The position numbers and the translations under genes are program-made. Positions 49,261 to 56,175 of a stretch of 64,000 bases of DNA are shown piece after piece. The stretch is from NCBI RefSeq assembly GCF_022662175.1, contig NZ_JAKMCR010000001.1:1488001-1552000 (forward strand). The letters are read 5' to 3'. Below the pieces are notes generated by a model. It saw only the letters and a list, made by a program, of their open reading frames with translations, was not told the origin of the DNA and searched no databases. The stretch comes from Aestuariivivens marinum (GTDB taxonomy: Bacteria; Bacteroidota; Bacteroidia; Flavobacteriales; Flavobacteriaceae). Each line of letters opens with the position of its first letter. The stretch's first letter is position 1.

Positions 49261-49291
49261 CCTGCCCTTCGACTGCGCTCAGGGTGACAGG
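49261..49291. repeat. Dispersed cttcgactgcgctcag palindrome
   Basis: CCTG..CCCT and AGGG..CAGG arms enclose TCGACTGCGCTC. It is the most complete copy of the family that also lies inside argS and the methyltransferase gene. Confidence 0.65.
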
Positions 49292-49442
49292 TCGGGCTTT
49301 CCGCTATATCTTTTTAAAATGTCGTTACGTGGACGAAGAATGTAATAATCTGCCAAATTCTAGTACTTACAATCTGTTACATTCAGGTTTTAAAAAGGAT
49401 GCCGCTGTAATCCCTAGGCATGGCCTAAGTTTCGCTTAATAT

Positions 49443-49529
49443 ATGGTCATTACAATGAGCTTTTGCGATGAGGTAATCTTTATTTCATTTAACAGATTGC
49501 CACAACATTTTTCAAATGTTTCACAATGA
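49443..49529. repeat. Degenerate gtcatt...aatgac palindromic element
   Basis: Ends GTCATTACAATGAG and TTTCACAATGAC are inverted. The inner GGTAATCT and AGATTGCC arms also pair. The open frame 49251-49439 on the plus strand is an accident of such repeats. Confidence 0.5.
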
Positions 49530-49536
49530 CTAAAAT

Positions 49537-50109
49537 TTAATGCTTCTCAGGAATCCATTTAATTTCATTTACCTGTAAGTCGTAGGTCAACTTCCGTGCC
49601 AATACAAAAAGATAGTCAGAAAGGCGGTTTAGGTATATTAAGGCATTAGGTTCAAACGGTTCCAACTCGTTTAAAGCAGAAGCTAAACGCTCTGCCCGCC
49701 TGCATACACAGCGGGCTATATGACAGAATGACACGGTTTGGTGGCCACCAGGAAGCACAAAGTGTGTCATTGAAGGCAAGTTTTCGTTCATTTGGTCCAT
49801 TTCGTGTTCTAAATGTTCGATGTCTTTAATGCTTATTTTTTCAATATTCAAGCGTGCCTTGCCACTTTTTAACGTAGCTTTTTGAGGGTCGGTGGCTAAA
49901 ATAGCACCAATAGTAAACAGAAGCTCTTGAATATTAATAATTACATTTTTATAATCTTCATGGATATCCTGATCGCGAATTAACCCTAAATAGGAGTTTA
50001 ACTCATCTATGGTGCCGTAACTTTCAATACGAATATGGTGTTTTGGTACTCGGGTGCCTCCAAATAAAGCTGTTGTGCCCTGGTCTCCAGTTTTGGTGTA
50101 AATCTTCAT
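49537..50109 (-). CDS. ATP:cob(I)alamin adenosyltransferase, PduO type
   Basis: 190 aa. It makes adenosylcobalamin from cob(I)alamin and ATP. N-terminal ATP-binding MKIYTKTGDQGTTALFGG, SYGTIDELNSYLGLIRD, and the C-terminal CRRAERLASALNE with LNRLSDYLFVLARKLT are the PduO hallmarks. No other cobalamin genes adjoin. The leader (50110-50146) contains four copies of a gttaaaa-type heptamer. Confidence 0.93.
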   Translation of the reverse strand: MKIYTKTGDQGTTALFGGTRVPKHHIRIESYGTIDELNSYLGLIRDQDIHEDYKNVIINIQELLFTIGAILATDPQKATLKSGKARLNIEKISIKDIEHLEHEMDQMNENLPSMTHFVLPGGHQTVSFCHIARCVCRRAERLASALNELEPFEPNALIYLNRLSDYLFVLARKLTYDLQVNEIKWIPEKH

Positions 50110-50110
50110 A

Positions 50111-50146
50111 TTTCAAAGTTAAAGGTTAAAAGTTAGAAGTTAAAAG
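50111..50146 (-). repeat. Heptamer-like repeat in the cobalamin adenosyltransferase leader
   Basis: On the minus strand CTTTTAACTTC, TAACTTTTAACC and TTTAACTTTG run in series up to the start codon. Similar AT-rich repeats precede rpsM and rpsK. 50147-50385 holds nothing else recognisable. Confidence 0.5.
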
Positions 50147-50385
50147 ATTTTTTGCCACATATTCACAAACATAGGAATGACAGTTGAAGATTAAAGATAG
50201 ACTATTAGAAATAAAATAATTACTTCCTTTTTTAATTTCTTATTTACTTTCTTTAACTTATAATTCTTTTTGAAGTCTCTTTATTTGTCCACTAGAATTA
50301 CCAACAAAAAATGTTATAATTAAAAACCTATTATTAGAATCCAAAGCATGATTTAAAGTTGGAATAGTTTAGGCAATTTACGTTT

Positions 50386-51240
50386 TTAAACCCTAATCGT
50401 AAAATGCTCTTTAGCCTGTTCTTTTCTAAAAAAGACGAAACCCCAGTAAAAAGTGTCAATGGTTACGGTAACTTTTGGATGCTGTTTTATGGTTTTCCAA
50501 GCTTCTGTCATGCCATTACTCCAATAAATATCGTCAAAGATAAATACAGAATCATTGTGAATGGTTTCCAATAACGATTCAAAATAATGTAAAGTCGCTT
50601 CTTTTTGATGGTTACCGTCAAAGAAGATAAGGTCGTACGTTGGTTTTCGGTTTGTTGTTAGTTGTTTGTTGTTAGTTGTTTGTTGGGCTTCGACTGCGCT
50701 CAGTCTGACTTTAGTGGGTTTTGGATTTTGGATTTTAGATTTCAGGTAGTCATTAAATTCGTCTACAATGAAACTAATATTTTCTATTTTCTGATTTTTA
50801 AACTGTTGCATGGTGAATTTAGAAACTGTAGGGCATCCTTCAATAGTTTCGATATAGGATTCTGGATAGCCTAAACTTAATGCGTGTGTTGCAATGCCCA
50901 ACGATGTGCCCAGCTCTAAAATATGTTCAAACTTAAAGTAGCGGTTAAGCCTATATAAGAGTTTGGCTCTTTTGAGGGTTGTGCCAGCGTGTTTGGACAT
51001 TTGGGAAATGCTACGCTCTTGGTGTTTCATAATTTGAGAGCCTGCGCCCAAATCGGTTACCAAAATTTTAGTATTGTTCTTTAATAGTTTTTTCCTGTAT
51101 TTGGTGATTGTTTTATAGTCTTTATACGCTGTTCTGTCATAAAAACATTTTGTAACCAAATTATACACAAAAGGGGAGTGTACACCATGTTGGTTGGTAG
51201 ATTTAAGTAGAAACTTTATGTATTGGAATGTTTGATGCAC
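50386..51240 (-). CDS. Class I SAM-dependent methyltransferase with repeat-derived insert
   Basis: 284 aa. Motif I HILELGTSLGIATHAL (about 106-121), post-motif SYIETIEGCPTVSKF, and the acidic motif YDLIFFDGNHQKEATL (about 202-217) with FIFDDIYWSNGMTEAW resemble O-methyltransferases. Residues about 167-199 (QNPKPTKVRLSAVE then AQQTTNNKQLTTNR) do not belong to the fold: they are encoded by a dispersed repeat plus a low-complexity tract at 50644-50742, in frame, just before the catalytic acidic motif. The substrate is unknown, and whether the enzyme is still active is open. Confidence 0.8.
   Translation of the reverse strand: MHQTFQYIKFLLKSTNQHGVHSPFVYNLVTKCFYDRTAYKDYKTITKYRKKLLKNNTKILVTDLGAGSQIMKHQERSISQMSKHAGTTLKRAKLLYRLNRYFKFEHILELGTSLGIATHALSLGYPESYIETIEGCPTVSKFTMQQFKNQKIENISFIVDEFNDYLKSKIQNPKPTKVRLSAVEAQQTTNNKQLTTNRKPTYDLIFFDGNHQKEATLHYFESLLETIHNDSVFIFDDIYWSNGMTEAWKTIKQHPKVTVTIDTFYWGFVFFRKEQAKEHFTIRV
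50644..50742 (-). repeat. In-frame repeat insertion in the methyltransferase gene
   Basis: It contains, on the plus strand, TTGTTGTTAGTTGTTTG-like tandem runs, GCTTCGACTGCGCTCAGTC and GGATTTTGGATTTTAG. The first and last are common intergenic low-complexity sequences; the middle one is the dispersed palindrome. The length is a multiple of three, so the frame continues. Confidence 0.75.
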
Positions 51241-51257
51241 TTAAAGATAAAGTATTT

Positions 51258-51290
51258 GATTGTCAGGCTGAGCGCAGTCGAAGCCTCTTG
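51258..51290. repeat. Dispersed ctgagcgcagtcgaag repeat
   Basis: TCAGGCTGAGCGCAGTCG followed by AAGCCTC: GGCT../AGCC arms. It lies between the methyltransferase and GIY-YIG genes, and the stop of the latter is immediately beyond it. Confidence 0.65.
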
Positions 51291-51296
51291 GCTGCA

Positions 51297-51605
51297 TCAC
51301 CTATATTTAAAATGAGTTGCATTTCTAGACTCTGAAAGTATTTGCAACATATTAAAGTCTCCTTTTATTAAGGCTTCTTTTTTAGCCTTAGTCCATTTTT
51401 TTATTTTCTTTATAAAATATATAGCTTGTTCGACATCATTAAATTCTTGATAAAACTCTAAAGTTAAAGGTCTTCTTTTACAGGTATATGAATCTTTTTT
51501 GAAGCCAGATTGATGTTCAGCAAATCTTTTTTCTAAATCACTGGTTATTCCTGTGTAGTAACTACCATCTTTACATTGGAGTATGTATACATAATAAATA
51601 AGCAT
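51297..51605 (-). CDS. GIY-YIG nuclease-domain protein
   Basis: 102 aa from MLIYYVYILQCKDG at 51605; the 11 residues upstream are not conserved. Single-domain GIY-YIG of the UvrC/endonuclease superfamily: YVYILQ and YYTGIT stand for the GIY and YIG motifs, then Arg in LEKRFAEHQ and FIKKIKKWTKAKKEALI with the catalytic Glu region. Proteins like this are often mis-named as UvrC. It possibly acts in DNA repair or processing. Its last residues (NATHFKYR) abut a dispersed repeat. Confidence 0.85.
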   Translation of the reverse strand: MLIYYVYILQCKDGSYYTGITSDLEKRFAEHQSGFKKDSYTCKRRPLTLEFYQEFNDVEQAIYFIKKIKKWTKAKKEALIKGDFNMLQILSESRNATHFKYR

Positions 51606-51654
51606 AGTTAAATGATAGTAGGTGTTTAGGTAATACAAACATAATAAAATAAAT

Positions 51655-51685
51655 TGGGGTTCGACTGCGCTTACCCTGACAGTAG
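51655..51685. repeat. Dispersed ttcgactgcgct repeat
   Basis: GGTTCGACTGCGCTTACCC, a diverged member of the same family, lies between the GIY-YIG and ABC-F genes. Confidence 0.5.
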
Positions 51686-51727
51686 AGATAATATATGGTA
51701 TTGTATCACGCTAGAGGTGACAAAGAA

Positions 51728-53590
51728 TTACTCCTCCAGTTTAGCCGATAGTTCAAACCAGCGTTCTTCTTTAGCTTCAATGGTTTTTATAAGTTGTTGT
51801 AATTCATCTGAAAGGGTGTTGATCTCTTCTTGGGTTAAATCGGGGTTGTTAAATTTGCTTTCCAGCTCCTTTTTGTCATAGGCCAAGCTATTCAACTTGC
51901 TTTCTATATTCTTTAGTTCTTTTTCTTCATTATAGGAGAGTTTTGATGCTTCATTTTGTTTCCATGCCGTTTTATCCTTTTTATTTTCAGAAGTTGTACT
52001 TACAATGGGTTGGCTATCTTCGTAAATTCTATAATCGGTATAGTTTCCAGGGAAATCTTCAATTATACCCTCACCTTTAAATACAAATAAATGATCTACA
52101 ACCTTATCCATAAAATAGCGATCGTGCGATACAACGATAATACAACCAGGAAAATCCAGTAGAAATTCTTCCAAAACGTTCAGGGTAACAATATCCAGAT
52201 CGTTGGTAGGTTCATCAAGGATTAAAAAATTAGGGTTTTGAATTAACACGGTACACAAATACAGGCGCTTGCGTTCACCACCACTTAGTTTTTCAACAAA
52301 ATCGTATTGTTTTTTTCTGCTGAATAAAAAGCGTTCCAATAGTTGTTGAGCACTAATCTGTCGGCCTTTTTTTAATGGAATGTAATCTCCAAACTCTCGA
52401 ATAACATCAATGACCTTTTGTTCTGGTTTTATGCTAATGCCGTTTTGGGTGTAGTATCCAAATTTAACGGTGTCACCTTTAACCACCTTGCCCCAATCGG
52501 GTTTGGCGACTTGGGTTAAAATATTTAGAAAGGTGGTTTTACCTGTGCCATTTTTTCCAATAATCCCTATGCGTTCCCCCTTTTTAAAGGTATAATCAAA
52601 TTTGTTTAAAATGGTTTTATTCTTAAAGGCTTTAGAGACATTATGAAACTCTATGATTTTACTACCCAAGCGTTCCATGTTGAGTTCCAATTGCACTTGA
52701 TGGTCTTTACGGCGTTGGTGGGCGCGGTGCTTGATGTCCTTAAAATCGTCTATTCGTGATTTGGATTTGGTGGTTCTGGCTTTGGGTTGACGGCGCATCC
52801 ATTCCAGTTCCTTTTTAAAGAGTTGCTTGGCCTTTCCGGTCTCTACCGCTTCCCGTTCTATACGGGCTTCCCGTTTTTCAAGGTAATAGGAATAATTGCC
52901 TTTATAGTTGTAGAGCTGGCCTTCATCCAATTCAATGATTTCATTACAGACCCGTTCTAAAAAATACCGGTCGTGGGTCACCATAAACAGGGTAATCTGT
53001 TCTTTGGCGAAAAAGGCTTCCAGCCATTCAATCATTTCTAGATCCAAATGATTGGTAGGCTCATCTAAGATGAGCAAATCGGGTTTGTTGATTAGGGCGT
53101 TGGCCAGTGCCAACCTTTTTTTTTGTCCACCCGATAAGGTGCTGACTTTCTGGTCGAGTTTATCTAATTTTAACTTGAAAAGAATCTGTTTGTATTGGGT
53201 CTCAAAATCCCATGCTTGGTGTTGTTCCATGGCTTCGAAAGCCTTTTGGTAGGTTTCGGTGTCATTGGGTTCTAAAAGGGCTTTTTCGTAATTGCTAATG
53301 ATGCTTAAAATAGGGTTGTCACTGGCAAAAATGGTGTCTTCAACGGTAAGCGAGCTATCAAACTTTGGGTCTTGCGACAAAAAGGATACTGTAATGTCTT
53401 TACGGTAAATGACATTACCCGAATCGGCTTGATCTTCACCCGAAAGGATGTTTAGAATAGAGGTTTTTCCCGTGCCGTTTTTAGCTACAAAAGCAATTTT
53501 TTGGTCTTTATGTATGCTGAAGGAAATATTCTCGAAAAGCGTTAATTCGCCGTAGGATTTCGATATGTTTTCAACTGTTAGGTAATTCAA
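51728..53590 (-). CDS. ABC-F family ATPase (Uup/EttA-like)
   Basis: 620 aa, two ABC domains on one chain and no membrane segments. Walker A: AKNGTGKTS (about 36-44) and GKNGTGKTT; signatures LSGGQKKRLALANAL and LSGGERKRLYLCTVL; Walker B plus D-loop: LLILDEPTNHLD and FLILDEPTNDLD. The inter-domain linker has RQPKARTTKSKSRI, and the C-terminus is a coiled coil (NIESKLNSLAYDKKELESKF). Such proteins act on ribosomes (translation or resistance) or DNA (Uup); the C-terminal coiled coil fits Uup best. Confidence 0.93.
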   Translation of the reverse strand: MNYLTVENISKSYGELTLFENISFSIHKDQKIAFVAKNGTGKTSILNILSGEDQADSGNVIYRKDITVSFLSQDPKFDSSLTVEDTIFASDNPILSIISNYEKALLEPNDTETYQKAFEAMEQHQAWDFETQYKQILFKLKLDKLDQKVSTLSGGQKKRLALANALINKPDLLILDEPTNHLDLEMIEWLEAFFAKEQITLFMVTHDRYFLERVCNEIIELDEGQLYNYKGNYSYYLEKREARIEREAVETGKAKQLFKKELEWMRRQPKARTTKSKSRIDDFKDIKHRAHQRRKDHQVQLELNMERLGSKIIEFHNVSKAFKNKTILNKFDYTFKKGERIGIIGKNGTGKTTFLNILTQVAKPDWGKVVKGDTVKFGYYTQNGISIKPEQKVIDVIREFGDYIPLKKGRQISAQQLLERFLFSRKKQYDFVEKLSGGERKRLYLCTVLIQNPNFLILDEPTNDLDIVTLNVLEEFLLDFPGCIIVVSHDRYFMDKVVDHLFVFKGEGIIEDFPGNYTDYRIYEDSQPIVSTTSENKKDKTAWKQNEASKLSYNEEKELKNIESKLNSLAYDKKELESKFNNPDLTQEEINTLSDELQQLIKTIEAKEERWFELSAKLEE

Positions 53591-53753
53591 TGGGTCTTTT
53601 TTTGCAAAGAACGGAAAAATATGGGAAGTTTAGGAGGTTTAAAATCACTTGTTCTCCTCTTATGACAAAGGGGGGTAGGTACACGATTAGTGTGGTCGGG
53701 GAGTTTGATTATTTAGGATTGGAGCTAGTTACGGTTTTTAATTGAACTATTAC
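53591..53753. other. Start of the repeat-rich region, degenerate copies
   Basis: No gene. TTGTTCTCCTCTTATGAC and GGGGGG-containing sequence resemble a decayed copy of the CCCCTCTTAA palindrome in the units that follow. Confidence 0.4.
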
Positions 53754-54111
53754 TGAACCCTCCGTCTAAATGCTAAAGCATTTAGCCTCCTCCCTTACAG
53801 GGCAAGTGAGGAGCTGATTTAATATAAAGTTTAATATTGCTTGTTCCCCTCTTAAGCTTAAGAGGGGAATGAATCCTGCTGTAAAGCGGGAGAAAGGGGA
53901 GTTTGGTTTTGTTCTTTTTTTCATTGCCAAAAAAAGAACCAAAAAAAGTCTAGTGCTTACAGCTTCGGCGGTCAAAAAGGATTTTGAAGCCTAAAACCTA
54001 TGAACTCCTTCCGTTGGTCGTCAAACAGCATAGGTTTTTACGACTTCTTCAATCCATTGACACTCGCCTGCCAGCTACAATGCACATTTTGGTTTGTGAA
54101 AATATCCGCTT
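53754..54111 (+). repeat. Tandem repeat unit U1 (358 bp)
   Basis: It begins TGAACCCTCCGTC. Components in order: CCTCC element with hairpin CTAAATGC/GCATTTAG; palindrome CCCCTCTTAAGC/GCTTAAGAGGGG-like; CCTGCT..AGCGGG; T/A hairpin GTTCTTTTTTT/AAAAAAAGAAC; a 133-nt nested palindrome at 53953-54085 ending in GCAC. The reverse-strand open frames here are incidental. Confidence 0.85.
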
Positions 54112-54493
54112 TGAACCCTCCGTCTAAATGCTATTGCATTTAGCTACCTCCCTTACAGAGCAAGGGAGGAACAAGGTTAATTAAATTAATTATTAAAATA
54201 TAAATAGTAAGGTTCCATTTTGCTTGTTCCCCTCTTAAATTTAAGAGGGGAATGAATGCCGCTTTAGGGCGGGAGAAAGGGGAGTTTGGTTTTGTTCTTT
54301 TTTTCATTGCCAAAAAAAGAACCAAAAAAGTCTAGTGCTTACAGCTTCGGCGGTCAAAAAGGATTTTGAAGCCTAAAACCTATGAACTCCTTCCGTTGGT
54401 CGTCAAACAGCATAGGTTTTTACGACTTCTTCAATCCGTTGACACTCGCCTGCCAGCTAAAATGCACATTTTGGTTATCCATAATATGTGCTT
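54112..54493 (+). repeat. Tandem repeat unit U2 (382 bp)
   Basis: Same order of components as U1. CCTCC element stem CTAAATGC/GCATTTAG with loop TATT. It has an extra AT-rich stretch (54172-54215). Central palindrome reads CCCCTCTTAAA/TTTAAGAGGGG. The 133-nt palindrome is at 54335-54467. Confidence 0.85.
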
Positions 54494-54850
54494 TGAACCC
54501 ACCTTCTAAATGCTAAAGCATTTAGCCACCTCCCTTACAGGGCAAGGGAGGAGCTAGTTTGCCATAAAGTTTAATATCACTTGTTCCCCTCTTAAGCTTA
54601 AGAGGGGAATGAATCCTGCTGTAAAGCGGGAGAAAGGGGAGTTTGGTTTTGTTCTTTTTTTCATTGCCAAAAAAAGAACCAAAAAAGTCTAGTGCTTACA
54701 GCTTCGGCGGTCAAAAAGGATTTTGAAGCCTAAAACCTATGAACTCCTTCCGTTGGTCGTCAAACAGCATAGGTTTTTACGACTTCTTCAATCCATTGAC
54801 ACTCGCCTGCCAGCTACAATGCACATTTTGGTTTGTGATAATATCCGCTT
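54494..54850 (+). repeat. Tandem repeat unit U3 (357 bp)
   Basis: Close to U1; CCTCC element begins TGAACCCACCTTC. The 133-nt palindrome at 54692-54824 is almost identical to that of U1. Confidence 0.85.
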
Positions 54851-55259
54851 TGAACCCTCCGTCTCACACTGTAAGCGTGAGCCACCTCTTTGCCATGCGC
54901 CATCTGGCTCCTTCGCTAAAACAGTCTACTAGACTGTTTTTTTACGCTTGGCCCGGGAGGAACTGGTTTGCCATAAAGTTTAATATTGCTTGTTCCCCTC
55001 TTAAGTTTAAGAGGGGAATGAATGCCGCTGTAAAGCGGGAGAAAGGGGAGTTTGGTTTTGTTCTTTTTTTCATTGCCAAAAAAAGAACCAAAAAAGTCTA
55101 GTGCTTACAGCTTCGGCGGTCAAAAAGGATTTTGAAGCCTAAAACCTATGAACTCCTTCCGTTGGTCGTCAAACAGCATAGGTTTTTACGACTTCTTCAA
55201 TCCATTGACACTCGCCTGCCCGCTAAAAAGCACATTTTGGTTATCCATAATATGTGCTT
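54851..55259 (+). repeat. Tandem repeat unit U4 (409 bp) with cassette
   Basis: The CCTCC element stem is CTCAC/GTGAG here, and its second arm is separated by a roughly 75-bp cassette containing CCATGCGCCATCTGGCTCC and a terminator. Then the CCCC palindrome, T/A hairpin and 133-nt palindrome (55101-55233) follow as in other units. Confidence 0.85.
54918..54943 (+). terminator. Terminator-like hairpin in the U4 cassette
   Basis: AAAACAGTCT pairs with AGACTGTTTT (10 bp, loop ACT) and runs into seven T. The same hairpin recurs at 60250-60275. Confidence 0.75.
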
Positions 55260-55320
55260 TGAACCCACCTTCTAAATGCAAATGCATTTGGCCACCTCCA
55301 TTATAAATTAGGGTGGAGTT
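55260..55320 (+). repeat. Truncated repeat unit at the array end
   Basis: TGAACCCACCTTCTAAATGC, a decayed CCTCC element (CTAAATGC/GCATTTGG), after which the pattern stops and the promoter of the polysaccharide operon begins. Confidence 0.7.
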
Positions 55321-55348
55321 AGGGCGTTCGATATAATAAAAAAATATG

Positions 55349-55356
55349 TAGCTTTG
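55349..55356 (+). promoter_or_regulatory. Likely promoter of the wza-like/wzc-like operon
   Basis: TAGCTTTG matches TAnnTTTG and lies 22 nt before the ATG of the export gene. The -33 side shows only TTCG at about 20 nt. It starts right after the repeat array. Confidence 0.5.
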
Positions 55357-55378
55357 TGACTAAGCATTAGGCCTCAAT

Positions 55379-56173
55379 ATGAAAAACGCTTTTTTTATTA
55401 CCATTATACTGATGCAGGTTGCGTTGGTGTCCTGCATTCCTTATAAGGATACGCTTTATTTACAAAATAAGGCCCAGGCAACCGATTCGATCCCTGTTAT
55501 AGTAGAACAGCAAAAGCCTTATCGTGTTCAAATCAATGACATTTTAAATATACGTATCAAAGTAACCGATCAAGAAAACGCAGAGATATTTAACCCCATT
55601 GGGGAGGGTAATTTAAACGCTACCGCCGGTGAGCGTGCCTATTTTGATGGGTTTACGGTAGATTTACACGGTAAAATTCGCATTCCTGAGTTGGGTGAGG
55701 TGTCGGTTTTGGGTTATACCGTTAAAGATATAGAACAAATAATTACCCAAATGCTTTTGGAAGACCAGTTTAAGGAAACCGCCAATATTTTTGTTACGGT
55801 TAAACTTACAGGATTAAAATACACAACCTACGGCGAAATTAATGGTAAAGGCACAAAAATATTATATCAGGAGCGCGCCAATATTTTTGAGGCTATTGCC
55901 AACTCTGGCGATATACCGGATACAGGAAACAAAAAGGATGTGCTTATTATAAGGCAATACGCTGATGGCCAAAAGATCCACCATATCGATTTAACCGATA
56001 GGCAAGTGATGCAATCGCCTTATTACTATATTCAACCCAACGATATGATTTATGTAAAACCCTTAAGACAAAAATCATGGGGTACGGGTACTAATGCCTT
56101 GCAAAATATTAGTGCCGTAGCGACCATATTGTCGTTGGTAACGACCACCATTTTACTATTTAATCGCCTGTAA
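55379..56173 (+). CDS. Wza-like polysaccharide export lipoprotein
   Basis: 264 aa. Lipoprotein signal (QVALVSCIPYKDTLYLQN). Poly-export domain at about 45-130 (PYRVQINDILNIRIKV, DLHGKIRIPELGEVSVLGYT), then an SLBB-like domain (TYGEINGKGTKILYQERANI, KKDVLIIRQYADGQKI, YYYIQPNDMIYVKPL). A C-terminal hydrophobic segment (ISAVATILSLVTTTILLF) replaces the amphipathic helix of E. coli Wza. It forms the outer-membrane channel for capsule or exopolysaccharide. Two nt separate it from the kinase gene, so they are one operon. Confidence 0.9.
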   Translation: MKNAFFITIILMQVALVSCIPYKDTLYLQNKAQATDSIPVIVEQQKPYRVQINDILNIRIKVTDQENAEIFNPIGEGNLNATAGERAYFDGFTVDLHGKIRIPELGEVSVLGYTVKDIEQIITQMLLEDQFKETANIFVTVKLTGLKYTTYGEINGKGTKILYQERANIFEAIANSGDIPDTGNKKDVLIIRQYADGQKIHHIDLTDRQVMQSPYYYIQPNDMIYVKPLRQKSWGTGTNALQNISAVATILSLVTTTILLFNRL

Positions 56174-56175
56174 AC

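Noticed and set aside
49251-49439. 62-residue open frame on the plus strand
   Set aside because: It runs through dispersed palindromes and has no family features; treated as chance.
50386-51240. Methyltransferase pseudogene
   Set aside because: The repeat insert keeps the frame and all main motifs remain, so it is listed as a CDS; activity is uncertain.
53766-55101. Open frames in the repeat array (e.g. 53766-53975 minus, 54140-54325 minus, 54739-55101 plus)
   Set aside because: The same peptide pieces recur because the DNA repeats; there is no signal for translation, and frames cross palindromes and stop at varied places.
53754-55320. CRISPR array
   Set aside because: Units are 357-409 bp and nearly identical throughout; there are no short repeats alternating with unique spacers and no cas genes.
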